From Flavobacteriaceae bacterium (GTDB lineage: Bacteria; Bacteroidota; Bacteroidia; Flavobacteriales; Flavobacteriaceae), in NCBI GenBank assembly GCA_947488595.1, contig CANKZI010000008.1:1-64000 (forward strand): DNA of 64,000 nucleotides. The letters run 5' to 3'. The notes below the pieces were generated by a model. That model was not told the origin of the DNA, searched no databases, and saw only the letters and a list, made by a program, of their open reading frames with translations. The position numbers and the translations under genes are program-made. How positions within the stretch are numbered: position 1 is the stretch's first letter; each line of letters begins with the position of its first letter. Below, in pieces: positions 17,015 to 25,078 of this stretch.

Positions 17015-17482
17015 TTAATTTTTAAATTCTCCAAAAAGTTCAATTAATTTTTTGTGACGGTAGTCAAAAATTTCATCCAACTTGGGCTTCACTAAAAAAG
17101 GATGCACGAGTTGACCTAAAATGCCCATTGGTACTTTATAATCAATAATGTCTTCCATTTCTACTCCACCCGGAATCGCTTTGATAAAGTGTTTGTGATG
17201 CCATAGTGCATAAGGACCAAAACGCTGCTCATCGACAAAATATTTTTTATCTTCGACGTGCGTGATTTCGGTTACCCACTTCGTTTTGATGCCTAAAATA
17301 GGCGTGACGATATATTGAATAATTTGACCGGTAAACATGGGTCTGTCGGCACCTGATTCAATGATAAAACCCATATATTCGGGTGTAATCATCTTTAAGT
17401 TTTTAGGATCTGATAAAAAATCCCAAGCTTGGTCGATAGAAATTGGGAGATTTTGTTTGCTTTGTTTGGTATAAATTTTCAT
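17015..17482 (-). CDS. SRPBCC-family ligand-binding protein
   Basis: About 155 aa from the ATG at 17482 (MKIYTKQSKQNLPISIDQAW). A start at 17527 would read through the promoter box at 17494-17501, so it was rejected. START/SRPBCC hydrophobic-pocket fold: SIDQAWDFLSDPKNLKMITP at the N-terminus and a C-terminal helix DEIFDYRHKKLIELFGEF. Similar proteins (COG4276) are found beside photolyases in LitR/CarH-type light regulons. It is the first gene of the operon with SDR, phrB and the cryptochrome-like gene. The ligand is unknown. Confidence 0.85.
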   Translation of the reverse strand: MKIYTKQSKQNLPISIDQAWDFLSDPKNLKMITPEYMGFIIESGADRPMFTGQIIQYIVTPILGIKTKWVTEITHVEDKKYFVDEQRFGPYALWHHKHFIKAIPGGVEMEDIIDYKVPMGILGQLVHPFLVKPKLDEIFDYRHKKLIELFGEFKN

Positions 17483-17493
17483 TGAATTTTTTT

Positions 17494-17536
17494 CAAAGGT
17501 ACAAATATGTTTAACAATATGGTCCATTAGTTAAAC
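17494..17536 (-). promoter_or_regulatory. Light/repair operon promoter with a 7-bp dyad over the -33 region
   Basis: Minus-strand TACCTTTG (17494-17501) is a perfect -7 box, 12 nt before the SRPBCC ATG. No TTTG is found at the right distance. Instead GTTTAAC (17509-17515) and GTTAAAC (17530-17536) form a perfect inverted repeat whose half-sites are 21 bp (two helical turns) apart. A dimeric regulator bound there would sit on the upstream promoter half. Confidence 0.5.
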
Positions 17537-17571
17537 AAAAAATAATTAAGAAATAGGTGGTTTTTTTTAAT

Positions 17572-17679
17572 TCAATTCCGATGTGCATATCCAAATTTTC
17601 TTACGGCCTCAATAATGACCGAAGTATTGGGATCATGCCGCTCGTCTAACATTTTTGATTGAATTTTAATTTTCCTCAT
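17572..17679 (-). CDS. Possible 35-aa small protein or gene remnant
   Basis: ATG at 17679, TGA at 17572-17574; the product begins MRKIKIQSKMLDERHDPNTS and ends with VRKFGYAHRN. The composition is protein-like (charged, amphipathic), unlike random AT-rich sequence, and the frame stays open 11 codons upstream to a TAA. A -7-like box (TAGATTTG, minus strand, 17731-17738) and two direct repeats precede it. I do not recognise the family. It could be a real short gene or the tail of a decayed longer one. Confidence 0.3.
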   Translation of the reverse strand: MRKIKIQSKMLDERHDPNTSVIIEAVRKFGYAHRN

Positions 17680-17698
17680 GTATTTCACTAACCGGTAT

Positions 17699-17738
17699 TC
17701 AATCCTAACCAATACTTAATCAATCCTAACCAAATCTA
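17699..17738 (-). repeat. Two 14-bp direct repeats, 21-bp period, with a -7-like box
   Basis: TCAATCCTAACCAA occurs at 17699-17712 and again at 17720-17733, exactly 21 bp apart, and a third CTAACC core lies at 17688-17693. Minus-strand TAGATTTG (17731-17738) overlaps the second copy. A two-turn direct repeat over a promoter box is typical of cooperative regulator binding. Confidence 0.55.
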
Positions 17739-17745
17739 AATGAAG

Positions 17746-17839
17746 TATTACTGCAAATAATTAGTCATTTTTTATTATTTTTAACAAAAAATATATCAAC
17801 AATTCAAATGAAATAGTCATCTAATGATTTGCAGTAATA
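17746..17839. mobile_element. 94-bp element with 13-bp perfect terminal inverted repeats (MITE-like)
   Basis: TATTACTGCAAAT (17746-17758) and its exact reverse complement ATTTGCAGTAATA (17827-17839) enclose an AT-rich core that holds a TAGTCAT direct repeat (17762-17768 and 17814-17820). The flanks are AAG on both sides (17743-17745 and 17840-17842), which would fit a 3-bp target duplication. No ORF inside. Could also be a long RNA hairpin. Confidence 0.5.
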
Positions 17840-17938
17840 AAGGCAGAATAAACAAAAATTGGAGATTTTATTTTACAAAGTTTTATTAGCCATGCAACTA
17901 TATTTACCAATTGTTTTTGCCAAGTTCAATCAATCGTT

Positions 17939-18036
17939 ATCCGAAGACGAAGGAGGGCTTCTCGGTTAAAAAACATTTATATTTCGACCCTATCCTAAGA
18001 AGTGCTGCCAACACTACTTCGGTTAAAAAAACTTTT
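17939..18036 (+). promoter_or_regulatory. glgB leader with two hairpin-plus-TTAAAAAA units
   Basis: Two similar units about 57 nt apart. Unit 1 has imperfect arms (CCGAAG ... CTTCTCGG) followed by TCGGTTAAAAAAC at 17962-17974. Unit 2 has GAAGTG / CACTACTTC arms followed by TCGGTTAAAAAAAC at 18019-18032. The second unit ends about 30 nt before the glgB ATG. The tails are A-rich, not T-rich, so these are not intrinsic terminators on the plus strand. They could be an RNA control element. Confidence 0.35.
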
Positions 18037-18059
18037 ACTAGAATAAAAACACAGCAACA

Positions 18060-19964
18060 ATGAGCAAAGTACAATCCCATTCCCTTTTTTCTGATTTTGA
18101 TATCAACCTATTCAAGGCTGGAAAACATTTCAGACTGTACGAAAAACTAGGCGCACACCTTATCGAAGTAGATGGTGTTCAAGGCGTATATTTTGCTGTT
18201 TGGGCACCATCAGCCCAATCGGTTTCGGTGGTTGGCGATTTTAATTATTGGACGCAGGGCGAACATCAACTTCAAGTCCGCTGGGATGCTTCAGGTATCT
18301 GGGAGGGTTTCATTCCAAATGTACACAAAGGCGCCACGTATAAATACAAAATCCAGTCCAATAATGGCGGTATAATTACCGAAAAAGCCGATCCATTCGC
18401 ACTCTTTTGCGAACATCCGCCGCACACCGCATCAATCATTTGGGACTTGGATTACAAATGGAAAGACACTGATTGGATGACAACCCGAAAAGATAAAAAT
18501 GGTCTCGACAAACCTTACTCTGTTTATGAAGTGCATCTGGGTTCATGGAAACGCAATGCTAAAGGCACGTTTTTAACCTATCTCGAATATGCCGAAGATT
18601 TGGTCAATTATGTCAAAGAAACTGGATTCACACACGTCGAATTCATGCCCGTAATGGAATATCCTTATGACCCCTCATGGGGTTACCAGTTGGTAGGCTA
18701 TTTTGCGCCCACCTCGCGATTCGGGAAACCACAAGATTTTATGGTTTTGGTCGATAAATTGCACCAGGCGGGTATAGGCGTGATTTTAGATTGGGTGCCT
18801 TCGCATTTTCCGGATGATGCGCACGGACTCGGTTTTTTTGACGGCTCCAATTTGTTCGAACATCCTGATCGCCGCAAAGGCTATCATCCCGACTGGAAAA
18901 GTTTAGTCTTTAATTATGGTCGCAACGAAGTACGCTCGTTTTTGATAAGCAATGCCATTTTTTGGTTGCAAAATTACCATATTGATGGGCTTCGTGTTGA
19001 CGCTGTCGCTTCGATGTTATATCTGGATTATTCGAGGAATGACGGTGAGTGGGAACCCAATATTTTTGGCGGAAACGAAAATTTAGATACCATTAGTTTC
19101 CTCAAAGATTTTAACGAAGCCGTGTACTCCAATTTTGAAGGCGTGCAAACCATTGCCGAAGAGAGTACTTCATTTCCGATGGTTTCGCGACCAACTTTTG
19201 CTGGCGGACTTGGTTTTGGAATGAAGTGGATGATGGGTTGGATGCACGATACATTGCAATATTTTCAGAAAGAATCGGTTTATCGCAAATACCATCAAAA
19301 TGATTTGACCTTTTCTGCCACTTATGCTTTTTCAGAAAATTTTATGTTGCCCTTGTCTCATGACGAAGTGGTTTATGGAAAAAAATCGATATTAGGAAAA
19401 ATGTCTGGCGACGAATGGCAAAAATTCGCCAATTTGCGATCGCTTTACAGTTATATGTTTACACATCCTGGAACCAAATTGTTGTTTATGGGTGCCGAAT
19501 TCGGACAAAGTACTGAGTGGAAATTTGATGGAAGCTTGGATTGGCATCTATTAGAATTTGGTTACCACAAAGGCATCAAAAAAGTAATTACCGATTTGAA
19601 TGCTTTGTACAAAAATTATCCTGCTTTGCATGAAAAGCAGTTCAGTCCGGATGGTTTCGAATGGATCAACTATTCAGACCATCAAAATGCCGTTATGTCC
19701 TATATCCGAAAAGGAAATAATAGCAAAGAAAATCTTATCGTGGTTTGCAATTTTACGCCCGTTGTGCGCACCAATTATCGTATCGGGATTCCGACCAAGG
19801 GAAAGTTATCTCAAATTTTTAATAGCGACAGCCTTATTTATGGTGGCAGCGGCGTTGACAATGACAAACCAATAAAAATTGATAAAACGCCTTGGAATGG
19901 ACGGGATTTTTCGGCTGATTTAGTTTTGCCTCCATTGTCTGTTGTGGTTTTTAAAATGAGTTAG
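18060..19964 (+). CDS. glgB: 1,4-alpha-glucan branching enzyme
   Basis: 634 aa, CBM48 + GH13 (subfamily of GlgB). Introduces alpha-1,6 branches into glycogen. The N-terminal CBM48 is FAVWAPSAQSVSVVGDFNYW (about residues 46-65). The catalytic barrel has YEVHLGSW, DWVPSHFP, GLRVDAVASM (nucleophile Asp near 314), TIAEES (acid/base Glu near 368) and LSHDEVVYGKKS (stabilising Asp near 435). The C-terminal beta domain ends LPPLSVVVFKM. The GH31 glucosidase follows on the same strand, 306 nt later, which suggests a small storage-glucan cluster. No glgC or glgA is in the window. Confidence 0.96.
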   Translation: MSKVQSHSLFSDFDINLFKAGKHFRLYEKLGAHLIEVDGVQGVYFAVWAPSAQSVSVVGDFNYWTQGEHQLQVRWDASGIWEGFIPNVHKGATYKYKIQSNNGGIITEKADPFALFCEHPPHTASIIWDLDYKWKDTDWMTTRKDKNGLDKPYSVYEVHLGSWKRNAKGTFLTYLEYAEDLVNYVKETGFTHVEFMPVMEYPYDPSWGYQLVGYFAPTSRFGKPQDFMVLVDKLHQAGIGVILDWVPSHFPDDAHGLGFFDGSNLFEHPDRRKGYHPDWKSLVFNYGRNEVRSFLISNAIFWLQNYHIDGLRVDAVASMLYLDYSRNDGEWEPNIFGGNENLDTISFLKDFNEAVYSNFEGVQTIAEESTSFPMVSRPTFAGGLGFGMKWMMGWMHDTLQYFQKESVYRKYHQNDLTFSATYAFSENFMLPLSHDEVVYGKKSILGKMSGDEWQKFANLRSLYSYMFTHPGTKLLFMGAEFGQSTEWKFDGSLDWHLLEFGYHKGIKKVITDLNALYKNYPALHEKQFSPDGFEWINYSDHQNAVMSYIRKGNNSKENLIVVCNFTPVVRTNYRIGIPTKGKLSQIFNSDSLIYGGSGVDNDKPIKIDKTPWNGRDFSADLVLPPLSVVVFKMS

Positions 19965-20229
19965 GAATATATTAAACAGCAATAAAAGCAGGTTTAACAA
20001 AAAGATATATTGTATTTTTTAAATAGAAATAACTAGGGAACTTTGAGAAAAATTTAGGTTCATTTTGGTAAAATTACTTTTGTATGAAGTGGATTTATCT
20101 GAAATTCTCTAAAACACAAAACCATTCTTGATTGTTCCATTTTAATAAGTTGTTCTTCCTATAAATTTATCAAAATACGCAAACGTTATCGTTGAAAACT
20201 ACTTCTAATGTGTGGTAAAAGCTACTCCT

Positions 20230-20237
20230 TAACTTTG
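20230..20237 (+). promoter_or_regulatory. -7 box upstream of the GH31 gene
   Basis: TAACTTTG fits TAnnTTTG, 33 nt before the ATG at 20271. The -33 region is poor. The 306-bp gap from the glgB stop otherwise shows no structure that I can name. Confidence 0.45.
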
Positions 20238-20270
20238 TAAATTTGAAATTTTGTCATTAAAATTACTCCA

Positions 20271-22667
20271 ATGATCACAAACACCGAATTAGAATATAAG
20301 GGAGATTTGTTTCCTTCAAAAGTAGCCAGTGTTATACAAGAAGGCGATAGCGTTTTTTTTAATACAGACAACAATGTAATTCTAAAAGTAACAGTCTTGC
20401 GCGACAGCCTGATTCGTTTTAGATATACTACCAAAGGTTATTTTAGCAGGGATTTTTCGTATGCCATTGATAAATCCCAGTCGCATGGTTATAATTTTCT
20501 TGAATTGAACGAGCAAGAAGAATTCTATCAGATAAGGACAAGCAAGGTTATTTGTAAAGTTTATAAACTTGATACACGAATTGCGATTTATGATTTGGAT
20601 GGCAATTGCATCTTAGAAGATGAAAAAGGTTTTCATTGGGAAGAAAGTTACCATTTTGGTGGCAATATTATCAAAATGAGCAAGGCTTCAAAAGATGGCG
20701 AATGTTTTTACGGAATGGGCGACAAAGCTTCGCACGCCAATTTGAAAGGCAAAAAAGTCGAAAATTGGGCCACTGACCAATATGCTTTTAGCAAAGACCA
20801 AGAACCGCTTTACAAAGTCGTACCTTTTTATATCGCGTTGCACAATAAAATCGCTTACGGCATTTTTTTCGATAATACTTTCAAAACCACTTTTGATTTT
20901 TGTCATGACCGACGTAATGTGACCAGTTTTTATGGCGATGGCGGCGAAATGAATTATTATTTTATTTATGGTCCTCAAATGTCGGATGTGGTAACAACTT
21001 ATACGCATCTCACCGGAAAACCTGAGTTACCGCCGCTTTGGGCACTTGGATATCACCAATGCAAATGGAGTTATTATCCGGAAAGTAAAGTGAAAGAAGT
21101 AACTAGCAAATTTAGAGCACTTCGAATTCCGTGTGATGCCATTTACCTCGACATTGATTATATGGATGGTTTTAGATGTTTTACTTGGAACAAAGAGTAT
21201 TTTCCAGACCCGAAGAAAATGGTGGCCGAGTTGGCAGAAGACGGTTTCAAAACAGTGGTGATTATTGATCCGGGAATCAAAATTGACACCGAATATTCGG
21301 TTTACAGTGAAGCTTTGGCGAATGATTATTTTTGTAAACGTGCCGATGGTCCTTATATGAAAGGTAAAGTTTGGCCGGGAGAATGTAATTTTCCTGACTA
21401 TACCAATCCAGAAGTGAGAGAATGGTGGTCTGGATTGTTCAAAGAATTGATTTCGGATATTGGAGTAAAAGGTGTTTGGAACGATATGAATGAACCCGCA
21501 GTGATGGAAGTTCCCGGAAAAACGTTCCCCATGGATGTGCGTCACGATTATGATGGCAATCCTTGCAGTCATCGAAAAGCACATAATATATATGGTACCC
21601 AAATGGCACGTGCTACTTATGAAGGTGTAAAGCGATATGCCTATCCCAAAAGACCATTTATCATTACACGTTCTGCCTATTCTGGCGCGCAACGTTATAC
21701 TTCGTCCTGGACCGGTGATAATGTGGCATCGTGGGAACATTTGTGGATTGCGAACATCCAAATGCAGCGGATGTCGATATCGGGAATGGGATTTACCGGT
21801 TCTGACATAGGTGGTTTTGCAGAGCAACCCTCGGGCGAGTTGTATGCGCGTTGGATTCAGCTTGGTGTCTTTCATCCATTTTGCAGAACACATTCCTCTG
21901 GCGATCATGGTGATCAAGAACCTTGGTCATTTGATGAAGAAGTAATTCACATTACCCGAAAGTTCGTTGAATTGCGTTACCAATTATTACCTTATTTGTA
22001 TTCGATGTTTTGGGAATATGTCAATGATGGTGTTCCAATGCTCAAACCTTTGGTTTATTTTGATCAAGACGACTTGCAAACCCATTATCGAACAGATGAG
22101 TTTATTTTCGGAAATCAAATATTAGTTTGCCCTATTTTAGAAGCTAATGCTTTGGGGCGTCGCATGTACCTTCCTGTCGGAAACTGGTACAATTTCTGGA
22201 CCGACGAGTTGGTTTCCGGAAGGAAAGAGCTTTGGGTAAAAACCGACTATGATCAAATTCCGATTTTTATTAAAGAAGGTGCTATAATTCCGAAATACCC
22301 AGTGCAACAATATGTGGGCGAATTGGAGTTTGACGAAATTACGCTCGACGTTTATTACAAATTAGGAAAAGAAAAATCGATCTTGTATGAAGATGCGCAA
22401 GATGGCTACGACTATAATAAAGGTCGTTATAGTTTGGCGACTTTTAGCTTTAGAGGAAAAGAAACCCAATTGGTTATTCAGCAACATAAAGAAGGAAAAT
22501 TTGAAACACCTTATAAAAATTTCAAAATGAACCTTCATGGATTGCCGTTTAAAATAAAAACGATTTATATTGACAATGAACGTGCCTCGCCAGAAGCCTT
22601 GTCTTTTGATGGAAAAACTATGATTGTTGATAAAGATTTCACTGAATTGCATATTACAGGAGAATAA
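20271..22667 (+). CDS. GH31 alpha-glucosidase
   Basis: 798 aa without a signal peptide, so cytoplasmic. The GH31 nucleophile motif GVWNDMNEP (Asp near residue 405) and acid/base region SWTGDNVASWEHL (Asp near 482) are intact, with FTGSDIGGF, HSSGDHGDQEPW and an N-terminal beta-sandwich before the barrel. Releases glucose from the non-reducing ends of alpha-glucans such as maltodextrin. Proximity to glgB suggests glycogen or maltodextrin turnover. Other GH31 activities (alpha-xylosidase, transglucosidase) cannot be fully excluded, but the W-x-D-M-N-E form is typical of alpha-glucosidases. Confidence 0.93.
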   Translation: MITNTELEYKGDLFPSKVASVIQEGDSVFFNTDNNVILKVTVLRDSLIRFRYTTKGYFSRDFSYAIDKSQSHGYNFLELNEQEEFYQIRTSKVICKVYKLDTRIAIYDLDGNCILEDEKGFHWEESYHFGGNIIKMSKASKDGECFYGMGDKASHANLKGKKVENWATDQYAFSKDQEPLYKVVPFYIALHNKIAYGIFFDNTFKTTFDFCHDRRNVTSFYGDGGEMNYYFIYGPQMSDVVTTYTHLTGKPELPPLWALGYHQCKWSYYPESKVKEVTSKFRALRIPCDAIYLDIDYMDGFRCFTWNKEYFPDPKKMVAELAEDGFKTVVIIDPGIKIDTEYSVYSEALANDYFCKRADGPYMKGKVWPGECNFPDYTNPEVREWWSGLFKELISDIGVKGVWNDMNEPAVMEVPGKTFPMDVRHDYDGNPCSHRKAHNIYGTQMARATYEGVKRYAYPKRPFIITRSAYSGAQRYTSSWTGDNVASWEHLWIANIQMQRMSISGMGFTGSDIGGFAEQPSGELYARWIQLGVFHPFCRTHSSGDHGDQEPWSFDEEVIHITRKFVELRYQLLPYLYSMFWEYVNDGVPMLKPLVYFDQDDLQTHYRTDEFIFGNQILVCPILEANALGRRMYLPVGNWYNFWTDELVSGRKELWVKTDYDQIPIFIKEGAIIPKYPVQQYVGELEFDEITLDVYYKLGKEKSILYEDAQDGYDYNKGRYSLATFSFRGKETQLVIQQHKEGKFETPYKNFKMNLHGLPFKIKTIYIDNERASPEALSFDGKTMIVDKDFTELHITGE

Positions 22668-22721
22668 CAAAGGTTGCAAATTTTAATCATAATTTTATAA
22701 AACAGATGGTGTTGAATGTTG

Positions 22722-22729
22722 TAAATTTG
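22722..22729 (+). promoter_or_regulatory. -7 box of the M48 lipoprotein gene
   Basis: TAAATTTG matches TAnnTTTG. It lies between an in-frame ATG at 22706 and the ATG at 22742, and so favours the latter as the true start. Confidence 0.5.
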
Positions 22730-22741
22730 TATTCTAAAACA

Positions 22742-23566
22742 ATGAAAATGAAAAAATATTATACGCTTTTTTTAGTGGCTTTCATCGTCTTTTTAATTGG
22801 CTGCGCGACCAATCCATTAACTGGAAAGAAAACATTGAATTTTGTCTCTAACAGCGAAATTTTTCCATCGGCTTTCCAACAGTACAGTCAGTTTTTGAAT
22901 GAAAATAAGGTTGTAAACGGAACAGCAGATGCCAAAAGAGTCGAATCGGTTGGAATTAAAATAAAAAATGCAGCCGAAAAATACTTGAATTTTTTAGGTC
23001 AAACAGGTTATCTTAATGATTATCGTTGGGAATACAAACTGGTCGAAGACAAAGCGGTCAACGCATGGTGTATGCCTGGCGGAAAAATCGTGGTGTATAC
23101 CGGAATTCTTCCTATTACAAAAGATGAAGCTGGTTTGGCAACTGTAATGGGTCACGAAGTTTCGCACGCGTTGGCAAATCACGGCGCACAACGAATGAGT
23201 GCGTCTCAATTGCAATCGCTCGGTGCTGCAGGATTAACATTGGCAACTGGTCAGCAAAGTACCGAAACACAGCAAATTGCAATGACCGCTTATGGGCTGA
23301 CTACACAATACGGCGGTATGTTGCCCTTTAGCCGAAACCATGAAACAGAAGCCGATAAAATTGGTTTGGTTTTGATGGCCATTGCAGGATATAATCCAGA
23401 TCAAGCTGTTTCGTTTTGGTCAAGAATGTCAGCCAATTCTGGAGGTCAAGCGCCGCCAGAATTCATGAGTACGCATCCATCCGATGCAACACGAATTGCC
23501 AATCTTAAACAAATGATTCCAGAAGCAAAAAAAACAGCAGCCAAATTTGGCATTGTTTTTAAATAA
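22742..23566 (+). CDS. M48-family metalloprotease lipoprotein
   Basis: About 274 aa from the ATG at 22742 (MKMKKYYTLFLVAFIVFLIG then Cys). The lipobox FLIGC marks a lipoprotein; a Ser-free, Thr/Asn-rich +2 region follows. The zinc site is GHEVSHALANHG (HExxH near residue 138) with the third ligand in HETEADKIG. Resembles BepA/LoiP-type periplasmic proteases that handle outer-membrane protein quality control. A strong hairpin terminator follows directly. A start at 22706 would add 12 residues before the signal and is disfavoured by the promoter box. Confidence 0.92.
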   Translation: MKMKKYYTLFLVAFIVFLIGCATNPLTGKKTLNFVSNSEIFPSAFQQYSQFLNENKVVNGTADAKRVESVGIKIKNAAEKYLNFLGQTGYLNDYRWEYKLVEDKAVNAWCMPGGKIVVYTGILPITKDEAGLATVMGHEVSHALANHGAQRMSASQLQSLGAAGLTLATGQQSTETQQIAMTAYGLTTQYGGMLPFSRNHETEADKIGLVLMAIAGYNPDQAVSFWSRMSANSGGQAPPEFMSTHPSDATRIANLKQMIPEAKKTAAKFGIVFK

Positions 23567-23587
23567 GAAAAAAAAAATTTACAGTAA

Positions 23588-23615
23588 AGCCATTTCAAAT
23601 CGAAATGGCTTTTTT
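23588..23615 (+). terminator. Intrinsic terminator after the M48 gene
   Basis: Perfect 9-bp stem AGCCATTTC / GAAATGGCT (23588-23596, 23602-23610), 5-nt loop, then TTTTT. Confidence 0.9.
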
Positions 23616-23712
23616 GTTTTATCAAATCATTGTCATTTTAGATTTAAGATAAATTGTGCGGATTAATGTTCAAAATTAAATAAATTCGCAGGCACAAATT
23701 CCAAAAACAAGT

Positions 23713-25020
23713 ATGGCTAATTTAGAAAAAGGAAGTAAAAAACTATTGAATGCTTGGGCTTTTTATGATTGGGCCAATTCGGTATATTCACTGGTCATTT
23801 CATCATCCATATTTCCGCTGTATTATGGCGCTTTATTTCGGATCAAAGGCATCGAAGAAGTAGTGCTTTTTGGACAATCGATTCGAAGTGAATCTTTAAT
23901 CAGTTATGTTACAGCTTTAGGATTTTTGATTGTTGCCTTTATTTCCCCTTTACTTTCAGGAATCGCCGATTATATGGGCAACAAAAAATGGTTTTTGAAA
24001 TTTTTTTGCTACATGGGTGCTCTGTCATGTATGGGTTTGTACTTTTTTTCATTGGATAATATTATCTTCAGTCTTTTTATTTATATGTTGGCATTGATTG
24101 GTTTTTGGGGCAGTTTGGTTTTTTATAATTCTTATTTACCTGACATTGCTTTTGCAGAACAACAAGACAAAGTTAGCGCCAAAGGTTACTCAATGGGTTA
24201 TATTGGAAGCGTGATATTATTGCTACTCAATTTGGTTATGGTCCTAAAATTCGATTGGTTTGGGTTTGAAAGCGAAGTACCTGCGATGCAATTTTCATTT
24301 GTTTTGGTTGGCCTTTGGTGGATTGGATTCAGTCAATATTCCTATAAATATTTGCCTTCTTTTGACAACCAAAACCGTCTCAATAAAGAAGTTTTTTTTG
24401 ATGGTTTTAAAGAATTGAAAAAAGTTTGGATACAATTGAACGACAATATTGCTTTAAAAAGGTATTTGGTTGCTTTTTTTGTTTACAGCATGGCTGTTCA
24501 AACGGTAATGATTGCCGCTGCATATTTTGGAGAAAAAGAAATTGATTGGGGCAGTGACTCAAAAAGGGTTTCTGGATTAATAACTAGCATTCTTTTGATT
24601 CAATTGATTGCAGTTTTAGGTGCTTACCTGACATCAAAGGCATCAGCTAAATTCGGAAATATTCAAACCTTAATTGTCATCAACGCCATTTGGATGGTCA
24701 TTTGTGGTTGTGCTTATTTTGTAAAAACGCCGCAAGAGTTTTACTTCGTGGCTTCATTTGTAGGATTGGTTATGGGTGGCATTCAATCATTATCGCGCTC
24801 TACTTATTCTAAATTATTGCCCAACACCGAAGACACAACTTCATTCTTTAGTTTTTATGATGTAGCCGAAAAAATCGGAATCGTAATTGGCATGTTCATT
24901 TACGGGTACATTGCAGATGTTACAGGAAAGGTGCAAAACGCCATTTTATTTTTAATTGTGTTCTTCTTCGTTGGTTTGTTATTATTACTCAGAGTACCAA
25001 GAAAAAAATTGTCTGTATAA
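23713..25020 (+). CDS. MFS transporter, Atg22/UMF1-like
   Basis: 435 aa with about 12 membrane segments. The N-terminal LNAWAFYDWANSVYSLVISS is the signature of the Atg22/UMF1 family (vacuolar amino-acid effluxers in yeast, uncharacterised effluxers in bacteria). GIQSLSRSTYSKLLPNTEDT lies between TM helices near residue 355. Single gene with its own terminator-isolated position. The substrate is unknown; amino-acid or small-metabolite export is inferred only from the family. Confidence 0.88.
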   Translation: MANLEKGSKKLLNAWAFYDWANSVYSLVISSSIFPLYYGALFRIKGIEEVVLFGQSIRSESLISYVTALGFLIVAFISPLLSGIADYMGNKKWFLKFFCYMGALSCMGLYFFSLDNIIFSLFIYMLALIGFWGSLVFYNSYLPDIAFAEQQDKVSAKGYSMGYIGSVILLLLNLVMVLKFDWFGFESEVPAMQFSFVLVGLWWIGFSQYSYKYLPSFDNQNRLNKEVFFDGFKELKKVWIQLNDNIALKRYLVAFFVYSMAVQTVMIAAAYFGEKEIDWGSDSKRVSGLITSILLIQLIAVLGAYLTSKASAKFGNIQTLIVINAIWMVICGCAYFVKTPQEFYFVASFVGLVMGGIQSLSRSTYSKLLPNTEDTTSFFSFYDVAEKIGIVIGMFIYGYIADVTGKVQNAILFLIVFFFVGLLLLLRVPRKKLSV

Positions 25021-25078
25021 TAAAAAAATATATATTTGGGTGTTTTATCTTTACTTATAATATTAAAAATTTAAGAGC

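Larger units (their letters stand above)
17528..18059. other. 532-bp repeat-rich region between the light operon and glgB
   Basis: Contains, from left to right: a dyad at the light-operon promoter; a possible 35-codon ORF (17572-17679, minus); two 14-bp direct repeats with a -7-like box; a 94-bp element with 13-bp terminal inverted repeats (17746-17839); a 25-codon ORF (17892-17969, plus); and two hairpin-plus-TTAAAAAA units in the presumed glgB leader. Entries for these follow. Confidence 0.7.

Noticed and set aside
17948..17955. AAGGAGGG, a strong Shine-Dalgarno-like sequence
   Set aside because: No start codon at a suitable distance downstream, and Bacteroidota rarely use Shine-Dalgarno pairing. 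Kept only as part of the glgB leader hairpin.
21027..21917. 296-codon open frame on the minus strand
   Set aside because: It lies entirely antisense to the GH31 glucosidase, has no recognisable motif, and the plus-strand protein is full-length with all catalytic residues.
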